Origin: JAITWN01 sp034002745 | GTDB lineage: Bacteria > Pseudomonadota > Gammaproteobacteria > SZUA-140 | Length of the DNA stretch: 64,000 nt | Direction: 5' to 3' | Assembly: GCA_034002745.1 (NCBI GenBank) | Contig: JAVEZY010000010.1 | Coordinates: 1 to 64,000 of the forward strand | Position numbers and translations under genes: made by a program | Part shown: positions 35,383 through 45,280 of the stretch, one piece after another | How positions within the stretch are numbered: the first letter of the stretch is position 1 | Layout: each line of letters opens with the position of its first letter | Notes under the pieces: model-generated | Seen by the model: only the letters and a program-made list of their open reading frames with translations | Told to the model about the DNA's origin: nothing | Databases searched by the model: none

Positions 35383-36629
35383 GGCTCTCCAGTCAGCTTC
35401 GCGGCGGTCCCGCTCTCAGCCATGCCCCCGGCGATACGCTGAAAAACCTCGATCAACTGGGGAATGCGGGTCTGCCAGGCATTGGCGGCGGCATGTTCGA
35501 TGATTGCATGCCTATCCCATTCCTTCGCAAGCGCGGCATCGATCGCATCGTACAGGGCCGCGGCATCGCCGTAGGGAACCACTGCGCCGACCACATCCGA
35601 GGAAACGACCTCCGCGTTACCGCCGACATCCGTGGTGACGATCGGCAGGCCGCAGGCCGACGCTTCGAGAAACACATTGGCCCAGCCCTCGAAACGGGTG
35701 GCCAGTACGAAGAGATCACCCGCGGAATAGACATGGCGCAGTTCATCGGGCGATACGGGGCCAAGCAGGTGAACACGCTCCCCAAGACCCAGTCGCGCGA
35801 TCTGCTCGCGCAGCTCGGCCTCATTGTCACCTTCCGGCGTGGCACCTCCAGCGATGACGAAATGAAGGTCCGGCCATCGCTCCAGCAGGCGCGGCAGGAC
35901 GTCGATGACGCGGTGAAAACCCTTCCGTTCGGTCAGACCGCCGACGGAAACCAGGACACGCGCCTCATCCGGCAGCCCGAGGCGCCGGCGGCAGTCGCGG
36001 CGATCCTCGGGGAAGAACCGGTCCAGATCCACGCCATTCCCCACCACCTGGACGTGATCCGCATCGATGCCCCAGGAGATGGCATCACGGCGCAGCGAGT
36101 CGGCCACCGACAACACGCGCGCGGCCTCCTCGAGGGTACGCATGATCTGGCGCTGCTGCGTCTTGCTGGCCTCGAAACGCACCAGGCTACCGCGCAGGGT
36201 CACGGTATAGGGACGCTTCAACCAGCGCGCAAGCAGGCGGGCAGCCGCGCCATCGGGATACACGAAATGGGCGTCAATGATGTCGAAATCGAATTCATCA
36301 CGCAGACGGCGCATCAGCCGCAGGCTGCCGAGCGCCTGAAACCAGGCGTCGGTCGATTTGAAGATACCCGGGAAGCAGAAGAATCGGGGATGATGCACCA
36401 CGACACCATTCTGGACTTCCACTGCCGGAAGCTCGGGCCGGAATCCCTTGCGCCAGCGGCGCAGGAAGCGCTGAAACGGAAACCAGGGCGCCGGCGCCAC
36501 CACCACCACATCCAGCTCGCGCGCGACGCGGCTCATGCGTTCACGCACGAACAGACCATAGTTGGGCTGCTCGACGTTGGGATAGACGCGCGTATAGACC
36601 AGCAGTCGTGGGCGCCGTTCAGCGGACAT
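35379..36629 (-). CDS. Family 4 glycosyltransferase
   Basis: 416 residues of GT-B fold with VYPNVEQPNYGLFVRERM at the acceptor domain, VGNGVDLDRFFPEDR in the linker and the donor-site segment VSVGGLTERKG and FLEASACGLPIVTTDVGG with the E-x7-E-like motif. Cytoplasmic retaining transferase. The ATG at 36629 begins MSAERRPRLL and overlaps the Daro_2409-type gene by 11 bp; the upstream extension to 36662 is inside that gene. The donor sugar is unknown. Confidence 0.87.
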   Translation of the reverse strand: MSAERRPRLLVYTRVYPNVEQPNYGLFVRERMSRVARELDVVVVAPAPWFPFQRFLRRWRKGFRPELPAVEVQNGVVVHHPRFFCFPGIFKSTDAWFQALGSLRLMRRLRDEFDFDIIDAHFVYPDGAAARLLARWLKRPYTVTLRGSLVRFEASKTQQRQIMRTLEEAARVLSVADSLRRDAISWGIDADHVQVVGNGVDLDRFFPEDRRDCRRRLGLPDEARVLVSVGGLTERKGFHRVIDVLPRLLERWPDLHFVIAGGATPEGDNEAELREQIARLGLGERVHLLGPVSPDELRHVYSAGDLFVLATRFEGWANVFLEASACGLPIVTTDVGGNAEVVSSDVVGAVVPYGDAAALYDAIDAALAKEWDRHAIIEHAAANAWQTRIPQLIEVFQRIAGGMAESGTAAKLTGEP

Positions 36630-37839
36630 CGGCCATCCCCGTCGCGGCGCCAAGGCTTCCATAGACGTCGCGATAACGCGCCACGCTGACTTTCCAGTTG
36701 CGCTCTGCCTCCACGTAATTTCGCCCGGCGGCGCGCACGGAGTCCCAGCTATCGCGGCATTCCAGACTGCGCAGGATCACGCGCGCAAGGTCCTGCACAT
36801 CCCCACTGCGGAATAGCCACCCCGTCTTCCCATCGCGGATCAGTTCGCGGTGCCCGCCCACGTCGGATGCGACCAGCAGGCGGCCCTGCGCCATGGCTTC
36901 GAGCGGCTTGAGCGGCGTGACCAGCTCGGTCAGACGCATCGGCAGCCGCGGGTACACGAGCAGGTCGACGATATCGTAATAGCGTTGCACCTCATCATGC
37001 GGCACCCGACCGGTGAACACCACGTAGCGATCGATGCCGAGCCTGGCCGCCTGCTCCTTGAGCCGTTCCTCCTGCGGACCGCCTCCAACCAGCAGGATGC
37101 GTACATCCGGCGCCGCGGCATGAATGGCCGGGAAGGCATCGAGCAGCAGATGGAGACCTTCGTACGCATAGAACGAACCGATGAAGCCCAGCACGCGAGT
37201 GCCGCCCAGTCCCAGGCGCGCCTTTAGCACCTCATCCGCAACGCCATTCCGGGTGAACTTCTCCGCATCGACCGCATTGGGAATCACCGTCACTCGCTCG
37301 GGCGGAATCCCGCGCGCCACGATGTCGCCACGCAATCCCTCGCATATCGTCGTGACGTGATCGGCGCGTCGCAAGGCATAAGTCTCCAACGCTCGCGTCA
37401 GTCGGTAACGCAGTCCGCCTTCCCTGCTCGTGCCATGATCAACCGCCGCGTCCTCCCAGAACGCGCGCACTTCGTATACCACCGGCAGCCCCAGACGCCG
37501 CCCGACCCGCAGCGCGGGCACGGCGTTCAGCACCGGCGAATGCGCATGCAGCACATCCGGGCGCACCGCGCGCGCCACCTCTTCCAGCCGCCGCTCGAGC
37601 GCCGACATCAGACGCCATTCACGCAGCACCGGAATCGTGCCGATGGCGGCATGGGTGCGGTAGAAATGGAGGCCATCCACCGTTTCCTCCGCCTCGCCCG
37701 GCGCCGTGTGCTTGGGGCTGGTGAGATGGAAGGTCTGCCAGCCATTGCGATGCTGCTCACGCAGGATGGCGGCGGTGCGGAAGGTATACCCGCTGTGCAG
37801 CGGAATGGAGTGATCGAGTATGTGCAGAATCCGGATCAT
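36619..37839 (-). CDS. Exosortase A-associated glycosyltransferase, Daro_2409 family (GT4)
   Basis: 406 residues. The opening ILHILDHSIPLHSGYTFR and the following TSPKHTAPGE are signatures of this XrtA-linked GT4 subfamily. The donor half shows VIPNAVDAEKF, GSFYAYEGLHLLLDA and PLKPLEAMAQGRLLVASDVG. It should add one sugar of the conserved XrtA-type repeat unit in the cytoplasm. A 38-bp gap separates it from the upstream transferase gene, one of the larger gaps in this long run. Confidence 0.9.
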   Translation of the reverse strand: MIRILHILDHSIPLHSGYTFRTAAILREQHRNGWQTFHLTSPKHTAPGEAEETVDGLHFYRTHAAIGTIPVLREWRLMSALERRLEEVARAVRPDVLHAHSPVLNAVPALRVGRRLGLPVVYEVRAFWEDAAVDHGTSREGGLRYRLTRALETYALRRADHVTTICEGLRGDIVARGIPPERVTVIPNAVDAEKFTRNGVADEVLKARLGLGGTRVLGFIGSFYAYEGLHLLLDAFPAIHAAAPDVRILLVGGGPQEERLKEQAARLGIDRYVVFTGRVPHDEVQRYYDIVDLLVYPRLPMRLTELVTPLKPLEAMAQGRLLVASDVGGHRELIRDGKTGWLFRSGDVQDLARVILRSLECRDSWDSVRAAGRNYVEAERNWKVSVARYRDVYGSLGAATGMADVR

Positions 37840-37877
37840 GACTTTAGTTCATATTTTCGAGGACGGATCGCGGCCGC

Positions 37878-39083
37878 TCAGCGTCTCGACAGCATGCGCT
37901 CGTAGACTCCCATGTAGGCGTCCACCATGACGCCCAGACTGAAATGACGCTCGGCCCTTTCCCGCGCAGCGCGCCCCTCGCGTTTCATGCGCACCGGATC
38001 CTGCAGGTAGGTTTCCAGCGCTGTTGCCAGAGCCGCGGCATCAGCCGCGGGCACGAGAGAGCCGCTCACGCCCTCCGCCACCAGGTCCGGGTTGCCACCC
38101 ACCGCGGTCGCAATCACCGGCAAGCCGCTCGCCATTCCCTCCAGCAGCGTGTTGCAGATGCCTTCCGCATGAGACGGCACGACCAGCAGATCCATGCCGC
38201 GCATCAGCGCCGCGACATCGCTGCGCCGGCCGGGCAGCCAGACTTCCGCATCGGCGCCGGCCGCCGTCACCCGCTCGCGCAGGGACTCCAGCAAGGGTCC
38301 ATCCCCGATCATCATCAGACGCATGCGACGCTTCGCCTCCGGCGAACGCTCGCGCAGCTGAAGAAACGCTTCCAGCAGCACATCGGGGCCCTTCACCGCC
38401 TGCATGCGCATAACCGCACCGACGACCAGCGTATCGGCAGAGAATCCGCTCTCCATCGGCGTTTCCCGTCCCGCCGGCGCCGGGTGAAAGCGATCCGTAT
38501 CCACGCCATTGCAGATGTGCGTCAATCGCGATTCGCCCACCGCGATGACGCGGCGCAGATAATCGACCTGATGCCTGGACAGCGCGATGTATTCCCCGAC
38601 CAGCGGTCGGGCAAGGCGACGCAGGCGCTGGTTCTTTCGATTGGAGCCGTCGGTATCGCTGATCTCCCAGCCGTGCTCGCCGTGAACCCGGCGCCGCACG
38701 CCGGCAAGCATCGCAGTGAACTGTGTCTCCAGGGTGCCGAGATTGCGCGTGTGCACGATGTCCGGTCGCAGCGTCCGCAGCAGGCGCCACAGCCGCAGGT
38801 GGACGCCCAGATCCTTTCCCGGCTGCTTGTGCAAGGCGTACACCGCCACGTCATCGCGGCGGATATTGTCGCGGAAATCGGAGGAGTCGGTCATGCAGAC
38901 GATGGCATGACGGTAACGAGAGGCCGGCATGTGGTTGATGAGGTTGACCAGCCCGTTTTCCATGCCGCCGACATCCAGACGATGAATGATGTGCGCGATC
39001 AGAGGCGCCGTTCGCGCACCATCCGTGCGGGTCACCGGCTCCGCTGCGGTCATCATCCGCGCGTCGACGTCATGCCGGCTCAC
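37878..39083 (-). CDS. Sugar transferase, PEP-CTERM/EpsH1 system-associated (second type, GT4)
   Basis: 401 residues of GT-B fold. HIIHRLDVGGMENGLVNLIN near residue 30 and the segment THICNGVDTDRFHP are typical of the XrtA-associated second sugar transferase family. The donor-binding E-x7-E region is in LLEGMASGLPVIATAVGG. Adjacent to xrtA, which it follows with an ATGA overlap, as in other exosortase A loci. Confidence 0.9.
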   Translation of the reverse strand: MSRHDVDARMMTAAEPVTRTDGARTAPLIAHIIHRLDVGGMENGLVNLINHMPASRYRHAIVCMTDSSDFRDNIRRDDVAVYALHKQPGKDLGVHLRLWRLLRTLRPDIVHTRNLGTLETQFTAMLAGVRRRVHGEHGWEISDTDGSNRKNQRLRRLARPLVGEYIALSRHQVDYLRRVIAVGESRLTHICNGVDTDRFHPAPAGRETPMESGFSADTLVVGAVMRMQAVKGPDVLLEAFLQLRERSPEAKRRMRLMMIGDGPLLESLRERVTAAGADAEVWLPGRRSDVAALMRGMDLLVVPSHAEGICNTLLEGMASGLPVIATAVGGNPDLVAEGVSGSLVPAADAAALATALETYLQDPVRMKREGRAARERAERHFSLGVMVDAYMGVYERMLSRR

Positions 39084-40660
39084 AGGCCCTCCCCGGGCGC
39101 GAGTTCCACGCGCACGCCGGATGAAGCCAGGAACTCTGCCAGTTGCGCCCGAACCTCGGCAGCCGACAGTTGATAATCCGCGGTCATGGTGACGAGCAGG
39201 GATCCGCGCTCGTCCCCGCGCAGCTTCGCCCAGGCCTCCAGCAGCTTCACCAGAACCGGCTCGGCGGTCGGCATGCCGCCAACCTGATACCAGTACCAGA
39301 CGATGCGTGAGCGGCCTTCGGCGCTGCGCATGGTCACTTCACGGACCATGGCATGGCTGCCATCCGGCAGGGTGACGCGACGACTGGCCTCTGCCGCGCG
39401 CCGCCAGACGATATCATCGGGAATGCGGTTGTCATAACGGATCACATCGCTGCCGCGACCACGCTGATGGTAATGAAACACATGCAAGGCGAGATTCGCG
39501 CCATCATCGCGACGGTATCCGGCATGCAGCGCCCTGTCGGGCGCGGCATAGCTCGGCTGCCATGCCTCGACGGCAGTCGTTGGCCCTTCCCAGCCCGATA
39601 CCGAAGGCGCCACCGGGCGCACCGATTCCGGCATGCTCGCGCGATCCGATGACAGCCATGCATCGGCCGACGGACCGGCGCCAAGCACCAGCGCGGCGAC
39701 CACGAGCGGCGCCGCGACCGCACGCAGGGCGAAAGCAGGCGCACGGGAATCCGGCGCCGGCGCCGATGACTGCGGCGACTCGCGGAACAGGCTGCCCAGC
39801 CCGAACAGCAGCAACAGCACGAACACGAAGAAGATCCAGCCATAGATCAGATGATCCACGCCAACCGCATACTCCATGTCGGTCCGGTGTGCGATGGTAA
39901 TGATGCCCCAGGCGCGCACGCCATTGGCGAGCACAGGCAGAACGAGCGCCAGCACCATGAAGGCGAGACGCCGCCACGCGCTGCGGTACATGAGATAGGC
40001 ATAGACGGAGCCGATGGCCACGGATGCAATGAGATAGCGTATGCCGCTGCACACATCCGCGACCACGAAGTTGCCGCCCGGGATGCTGATGTAGCGGCCC
40101 TCGAGATAGACCGGGATGCCTCCCAGCTTGAGCATCAGCACGGTAAACCAGGCGGTGTAATCCTGCAGCGCCGGCACCAGGAAGTTCCCCACGGGCCAGG
40201 CGAAGAACAGGAAGCACAGCGGGAACAGCAGGCGCCGTGCGACTGCGGTGCCGAGGAAGGCGACTGTCAGTGCCGGCAGGAGCGCCACCACGACGAAGGT
40301 CTGTACGCTGGTCACGTCGACGATCCGGCCGGCGAACCACAAACAGCCCAGCGCCGCGATCATCGCAATGCCCCATGAAGACGGCACCGGTCGCAGTGGA
40401 GCCAGCTGACCCCGCTTGAGCCAGATGAGCCACAACGCGAGCGGGACAATCATCATGCCGTGCGCATAGGTGACGGAATTCAGCCAGATGTGAACCAGCG
40501 CCGTGACGCCGGGCCAATAGAGCGCCAGCATCAGCGCGAAGGCGGCGCCGAGCATCGCCAACGCGACGGGCCAGTCATATCGTGCCGGGTGGCGATCCCC
40601 CCCCGGCGCAGCGTCGCTTCGCGCGCGGGGCAGTTCTTCCGGCGACGGTACCGCGCTCAT
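39080..40660 (-). CDS. xrtA: Exosortase A with C-terminal EpsI domain
   Basis: 526 residues. About eight membrane helices (30-295) contain the transpeptidase-like triad: Cys204 in VADVCSGIRYL, Arg249 in ANGVRAW and His270 in GVDHLIYGW. The remaining 200 residues form an EpsI-like (DUF3485) periplasmic domain. Exosortase cleaves the C-terminal PEP-CTERM signal of exported proteins at the inner membrane and probably joins them to another molecule, by analogy with sortase. A predicted substrate lies at 57566-58336. The gene sits between the two sugar transferases, with ATGA overlaps at both ends, as is usual for XrtA. The fusion with EpsI is common in this family. Confidence 0.95.
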   Translation of the reverse strand: MSAVPSPEELPRARSDAAPGGDRHPARYDWPVALAMLGAAFALMLALYWPGVTALVHIWLNSVTYAHGMMIVPLALWLIWLKRGQLAPLRPVPSSWGIAMIAALGCLWFAGRIVDVTSVQTFVVVALLPALTVAFLGTAVARRLLFPLCFLFFAWPVGNFLVPALQDYTAWFTVLMLKLGGIPVYLEGRYISIPGGNFVVADVCSGIRYLIASVAIGSVYAYLMYRSAWRRLAFMVLALVLPVLANGVRAWGIITIAHRTDMEYAVGVDHLIYGWIFFVFVLLLLFGLGSLFRESPQSSAPAPDSRAPAFALRAVAAPLVVAALVLGAGPSADAWLSSDRASMPESVRPVAPSVSGWEGPTTAVEAWQPSYAAPDRALHAGYRRDDGANLALHVFHYHQRGRGSDVIRYDNRIPDDIVWRRAAEASRRVTLPDGSHAMVREVTMRSAEGRSRIVWYWYQVGGMPTAEPVLVKLLEAWAKLRGDERGSLLVTMTADYQLSAAEVRAQLAEFLASSGVRVELAPGEGL

Positions 40661-41892
40661 GCCATTCTCCTTTGCTTGAGCGGTCCGCCATTGCCCCCAT
40701 CCATCAGATCGGCGAAGCGCGCCATGTGGCTGTCCCAGGCGTACAGGGCGAGAACATTGCGTCGCCCCGCCTCGCCCAGACGCCGCGCCATGGCGCGATC
40801 GGTCAACACCTGGACCGCGAGCTCCGCCAGTGCCTCAGGATCCTCGCTCACCCGCCATTCCAGGTCGGCGCCGCCACGCAGACCGTCGATCGCCTGCGGC
40901 GTGGCAACGACCGCGAGCCCCATGGACATCGCCTCCAGAACCTTGTTCTGCACCCCGCGGGCAATGCGCAGCGGCGCCACAGCTGCAGCCGCGTGCGCCT
41001 GCCATGGACGTACGTCGGGTACGGTACCGGTCACGGTAATGGCAGGATGTCGCGCGAGGCGCTGTACGGCTGGCGCCGGCCTTGCGCCGACGATAGTGAA
41101 TCTGGCCTCCGGTACCCGCGCGATGATGCGGGGAAACACTTCCTCCGCGAACCAGCGCACCGCGTCGACATTGGCCCGATAGTCCATGGCGCCGGTGAAG
41201 ACCAGGTGCCGCTCTCCTTCAGCGTAAGGATTGGGATAAGAGCGTTCGGGCGAAAAATAGTCGGTATCGACGCCATTGTCGACGGCATGCACCCGCGCCG
41301 CGATCTCCGGCGCAAGTCCGCGGAAAAGCGCGGCTTCCTCCTCGCTGACGAACACCGCGGCGTCGGCTCGGGCGGCAAGATCGCGCTCGAAGGCGAGCAG
41401 GCGCTCCGCCTCCCTTCGATACAGGAGGTTCATCGGAAAGTGACAGTCGGGCGCGTACTGGCGCCACTTCTCGGAATCGACATCGACGAAATCGACGACC
41501 ACGCGGCGATTCGCGTAATCCCCGGCGGAAAGATACTGCGCCATCGCCGCCGAGAAAATCACAACCCGGTCCATGCCCCCATTCAGGCGGGCACGCACCC
41601 ACTCGATCATCTGCGGATCGCGATAGTACGGCAGCGTGAGCGGTTCACCGCTCAGCAGGCCGCGCAGGCTCGACAGCCGGGCGCGCAACGGTCGCAGGGG
41701 GCGGGCATACACCTCCGCGCACCACTCGCCCAGCGCCGGCACATGCGCGATGTCCTCGGCATCGTCGTAGAAACAACCCAGCGACACGCGGTGGGTGCGC
41801 GACAGATGGCGAAGGATATGGAAGGAGCGGATCTTGTCGCCCTTGTTCGGTGGATAGGGAATCCGGTGGGCAAGAAAAAGCAGGCTCCGCAC
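40657..41892 (-). CDS. Sugar transferase, PEP-CTERM/EpsH1 system-associated (first type)
   Basis: 411 residues of GT-B fold. The opening LLFLAHRIPYPPNKGDKIRS is the recognised signature of the first XrtA-associated sugar transferase. VDFVDVDSEKWRQYA, VDNGVDTDYFSP and GVQNKVLEAMSMGLAVVATP follow in the expected order. A cytoplasmic enzyme building the repeat unit. It precedes xrtA with an ATGA overlap and follows the FemAB-like gene by 3 bp. Confidence 0.92.
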   Translation of the reverse strand: MRSLLFLAHRIPYPPNKGDKIRSFHILRHLSRTHRVSLGCFYDDAEDIAHVPALGEWCAEVYARPLRPLRARLSSLRGLLSGEPLTLPYYRDPQMIEWVRARLNGGMDRVVIFSAAMAQYLSAGDYANRRVVVDFVDVDSEKWRQYAPDCHFPMNLLYRREAERLLAFERDLAARADAAVFVSEEEAALFRGLAPEIAARVHAVDNGVDTDYFSPERSYPNPYAEGERHLVFTGAMDYRANVDAVRWFAEEVFPRIIARVPEARFTIVGARPAPAVQRLARHPAITVTGTVPDVRPWQAHAAAAVAPLRIARGVQNKVLEAMSMGLAVVATPQAIDGLRGGADLEWRVSEDPEALAELAVQVLTDRAMARRLGEAGRRNVLALYAWDSHMARFADLMDGGNGGPLKQRRMA

Positions 41893-41895
41893 GCT

Positions 41896-42981
41896 TCACC
41901 CCAGCGACCGTGACAGATGCGGTCCGATCAGGTTGGCAACACCGAGCGGCAGGCGTTTCCACGCCGAAACAAACATCCGGTACTTCGGATTGAGCGGATT
42001 GATATCCGGCATGCGTGACGAGCGCACCAGATGGTATTCATAGTGCAACGGCTCGGCCTCGAATCCCCAGTTCCGCTTGAAACTCCAGGAGCCGGTGCCA
42101 ACCTTGCTGCGCCCGTAGTCGAAAATCCGGCAGTCCCGCTCGGCGGCCCGGCACATCAGGTCCCAGTAGAGAAAATCGTAGCCGGCGACTGCCCGCGCCT
42201 CCAGCGTCCCGCCACCGTAATAGGGCAGCACCTCATCACGGAACCAGAAGCTGAGCACGCTGGCCACCGGACGCGACTCATGGCTTACCGTCAGCACGTC
42301 GCAGTCCGCCCCGAAGACCTCCGTCAGAGCCTGGAAATAGCGCCGCGGGAAGACCGGCGTCCCGAGGCGGTGGACGCTGTCGGCATAGATGGCGAAAAAT
42401 CGCTCGGTGTCGCCATCGATCGTTCCCTGCAGGCCATGCTTGATGCCCTTGCGCACCATGGCGCGCTGCTTGCGCGGGATGGCCAGCATGTTCTGCTCGT
42501 GATCGGGTTCTATGGCCTTGCGGAAGGTCACGTACAGGCTATCCTTGCACGGCCACTCGGGGCGGCGACGCGCCAGATGACGCAACTCGAGATGATCGAC
42601 TTTCAGATCGTCGGCAAGGTCCCGCGCCGCATCGATCAGCGCGCTCGCGCTCGCCTCGTCATCGGCGGCGACACCCCCATAGACACAGAATGGCGTCGAG
42701 ATCAGGGCGTTGCCGAAGAGCACGCTGCGCACATGACCGAGCGGCAACACGCCGCTGATTCGGCCATCGACTTCCGCATAGAGATAGTGGGCGCGGTGAG
42801 CGAATACATCCTCCAGCACGCGGCGCCAGCCGGCGCGATGAAAGAACGTCGCATCGGGACAACCTTCCACGAAGGCATCCCAGCGCGCCTCGTCGGCCGC
42901 AGCCAGCTGCCGGACGACAGGCCTGCCGACCCGTTCCCCGGCCGCCGCCACTTCGATCGCTGGCGATGATGCCGCGTTCAT
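41896..42981 (-). CDS. FemAB-like protein, PEP-CTERM system-associated
   Basis: 361 residues with a double GNAT-like FemAB fold: VVRQLAAADEARWDAFVEG at about 22, TFFHRAGWRRVLED, RKQRAMVRKGIKHGL and VASVLSFWFRDEVLPYYGGG. FemAB proteins transfer aminoacyl groups from aminoacyl-tRNA in peptidoglycan synthesis. The XrtA subgroup is proposed to attach an amino acid or similar acyl group to the exopolysaccharide. The ATG at 42981 overlaps the deacetylase gene as ATGA; the longer open frame to 43149 lies within that gene. Confidence 0.88.
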   Translation of the reverse strand: MNAASSPAIEVAAAGERVGRPVVRQLAAADEARWDAFVEGCPDATFFHRAGWRRVLEDVFAHRAHYLYAEVDGRISGVLPLGHVRSVLFGNALISTPFCVYGGVAADDEASASALIDAARDLADDLKVDHLELRHLARRRPEWPCKDSLYVTFRKAIEPDHEQNMLAIPRKQRAMVRKGIKHGLQGTIDGDTERFFAIYADSVHRLGTPVFPRRYFQALTEVFGADCDVLTVSHESRPVASVLSFWFRDEVLPYYGGGTLEARAVAGYDFLYWDLMCRAAERDCRIFDYGRSKVGTGSWSFKRNWGFEAEPLHYEYHLVRSSRMPDINPLNPKYRMFVSAWKRLPLGVANLIGPHLSRSLG

Positions 42982-43853
42982 GCGCTGTACTCCGCGGACG
43001 ACAGGAAAACCTCGTCCATGCGCCCCCAACGGAAGTCGCGCAGCAGATGATCCAGTCTCATTTCCATGCGTCCCAGATTGAGATAGTGCCGAAATCGCGT
43101 GCGCGATCCGATCCCTTGCTGTCGCGGCTGATCGGGATCGATCTCCCATGGATGGAAATAGAAGACCCCAGACTGACCGTCATGCAGATTCACCCGATTG
43201 AGCCCCCAGCGGAACAGCGGATAAGGCAACAGTCGGAAGTAACCACCACCGCCGCAAGGAAGCTTGCGCCCGGCGAGCTCCACTGTAGTCACCGGCACCT
43301 CGAGCAGTCCGTCGGGCCCGCCGTGACGAAAAGCGAACCGTGGAGCCTCCGGCATCCCGTAAAGATCATGTCTGATCGGATAGATGCTCGAACTGTACAG
43401 GTGACCAGTCTCCCCCAGCACGTCGAGTGCCCACAGATTGTCGCGTCCGATCGAATAGCTCGCCGCGCGGTAACCCGACACCCGCACGCTGCCGATGTCC
43501 TCGAGCAGGGATCGCGTACGTACGACATCCTGCCGGAATTCCTCCGGACTCTGCTGCACGACACGCACGTGCGACCAGCCATGACTCGCCAGTTCGTGTC
43601 CTTCGGCAACCACACGACGCACCAGTTCCGGATGACGCTCGGCTATCCAGCCGAGAAAGAAGAAGGTGGCGCGCACGCCATGGCGATCAAAGAGCGCCAG
43701 TATTCTCTCCATGCTGCCTTCGACACGCGAGGGCAGCTTGTCCCAGATTTCACGATCGATGTGACGCTCGAACGCCGAGACCTGGAAATACTCCTCGACA
43801 TCGACACTCATCGCGTTCATCGGCCGCGCGATCCCTGTGCTCGGCATGCTCAT
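42978..43853 (-). CDS. XrtA system polysaccharide deacetylase
   Basis: 291 residues. SVDVEEYFQVSAFE is the diagnostic beginning of this subfamily, with GVRATFFFLGW, ASHGWSHVRV (metal His pair), GYRAASYSIGRDNLWAL and FYFHPWEIDPDQP following. It is a NodB-type esterase acting on N-acetylated sugars of the polymer. The ATG at 43853 lies 1 base past the barrel-protein stop; an internal ATG at 43820 (MNAMSVDVEE) is also possible. Directly after the TIGR03016-type barrel, where an XrtA-associated ATPase gene often sits in other genomes. Confidence 0.9.
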   Translation of the reverse strand: MSMPSTGIARPMNAMSVDVEEYFQVSAFERHIDREIWDKLPSRVEGSMERILALFDRHGVRATFFFLGWIAERHPELVRRVVAEGHELASHGWSHVRVVQQSPEEFRQDVVRTRSLLEDIGSVRVSGYRAASYSIGRDNLWALDVLGETGHLYSSSIYPIRHDLYGMPEAPRFAFRHGGPDGLLEVPVTTVELAGRKLPCGGGGYFRLLPYPLFRWGLNRVNLHDGQSGVFYFHPWEIDPDQPRQQGIGSRTRFRHYLNLGRMEMRLDHLLRDFRWGRMDEVFLSSAEYSA

Positions 43854-43854
43854 G

Positions 43855-45279
43855 CTAGAACCTGGCACTCACGGACAGCGTGATACGATTCTCCCGCGAA
43901 TCGTTCAGCGTTTCGGTGGAGTCGCGGCGCTGGTGCCGTACGCTGACCGAAGTGTCCACATGCCTCGAGAGCTGACGCGACAGCCCGAGATCCAGCGCCC
44001 ACAGGCGGCTGACTTCGCCGTCACCAAGATAATAATTGCGCTGCCAACTCAAGCGCGTGGTTGCGCGCGTACGGGATGCGACGCGCCAGGCGCCGGTGAG
44101 CGCCGCGCCGGTCAGACGCTGGTCGAGGGCCGTCGTGCGCTGGTACTCTCGATCCTCATGATAGGCGCGCAGACTCCACTGGGTGCGCCCGGTCGATCCG
44201 GAAGCGCCTGCGTTCCAGCGCCGCGACACATAGACCTCAGTGATCAACTCGGGAATCTCGAGCTCGATCAGCAGCAGTTCGCCCGTCGGCAGCTCGATCA
44301 GCCCCAGCACCGGTACAAACTCCACTGCGCTGAGCGTCGTCGGCGATTCGGTGTATTCAACGGCCCAGGTCGCCCATGGCGAGCGGTGAGTCAGACTCAT
44401 GCCGTAGGTCGAACCGAAGAAGCGCTCGCCGTAATAGGCGGTCAAGGAAGTGCGAACACCGGTCCAGTTGATTCCCGCACGCCAGAAATCGTCATCCGGC
44501 CGCGGCCGTCGACCAGGATCGAACTCGAAGTCGTTGCGCTCGCGCCCTGCCGCGCCGAACACACTGAGCCGCCTTCCCAGGTTCCAGTTGAGCATCCCCT
44601 CGAGCGTCTCGAAGCTGATCTCCGCTCCGTCGTCGTAGTCGAACCTATCCTCCAGATACGATACCGACCAGCCGAACGTGGTGAACACGGGACCGCTATG
44701 CAACTCGGCCCTGAGGAGATCACGCTCGCTGTTGAATTCGTCGAGACCCGATTCCTGATAATCAACCCACTCACGCCGGAAGGACACCTCACTGGCGGCG
44801 AACCGTCCGTATGTTTCCTGGTAGCGCGCGCCACCGCCATAGCCGGCGACATCGGCCCGGTTGGTGGACGGCGTCAGAAGGTCGAGCGGCACGTCATCAC
44901 GGCCAGAGATGATACGCTGGGTGTATTCGGCATCTGCGTCGACGAAGAGGTGGTTGCGCCAGACCTGCAGCGTGCCCTCGCCACGAAACTGCTGATAGAC
45001 TTCGTCGCGCTCCTCGCTGTCCCAGTAATCGACGGCCACGACATCATAGACGAGGGAGACCTGGTTGGCGGTGCGCTGCCGCGTCAGCGAGAAGCCGGCC
45101 GATGCCGAGGTGACATGATCTCCCTGCTCGCTGCCGGACCGGTTGAGCCGAAGGTTATCGGAATAGGTGTGCGAGACGTTCGCCCGCGCACCCGCCTCCC
45201 AGGGACCGGCGGCGCAGACCGCTAAGGGCAGCAATATCAGCGATGAGGGGATCCAGGCGATCCATCGACGAAAACGCAC
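43855..45279 (-). CDS. Outer-membrane beta-barrel protein, PEP-CTERM system-associated
   Basis: 474 residues with a signal peptide (SSLILLPLAVCAAG) and a mature part of alternating amphipathic strands rich in Tyr/Trp/Arg (SHTYSDNLRLN, YQQFRGEGTL, NRITLSVSARF at the C-terminus ending in Phe). This is the pattern of the uncharacterised PEP-CTERM-associated barrel family, probably the outer-membrane channel for polymer export. A GTG at 45279, preceded by GGGAAGAG, begins 1 base after the autokinase stop and is preferred to an ATG at 45315 overlapping that gene by 35 bp. Confidence 0.85.
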   Translation of the reverse strand: MRFRRWIAWIPSSLILLPLAVCAAGPWEAGARANVSHTYSDNLRLNRSGSEQGDHVTSASAGFSLTRQRTANQVSLVYDVVAVDYWDSEERDEVYQQFRGEGTLQVWRNHLFVDADAEYTQRIISGRDDVPLDLLTPSTNRADVAGYGGGARYQETYGRFAASEVSFRREWVDYQESGLDEFNSERDLLRAELHSGPVFTTFGWSVSYLEDRFDYDDGAEISFETLEGMLNWNLGRRLSVFGAAGRERNDFEFDPGRRPRPDDDFWRAGINWTGVRTSLTAYYGERFFGSTYGMSLTHRSPWATWAVEYTESPTTLSAVEFVPVLGLIELPTGELLLIELEIPELITEVYVSRRWNAGASGSTGRTQWSLRAYHEDREYQRTTALDQRLTGAALTGAWRVASRTRATTRLSWQRNYYLGDGEVSRLWALDLGLSRQLSRHVDTSVSVRHQRRDSTETLNDSRENRITLSVSARF

Positions 45280-45280
45280 T

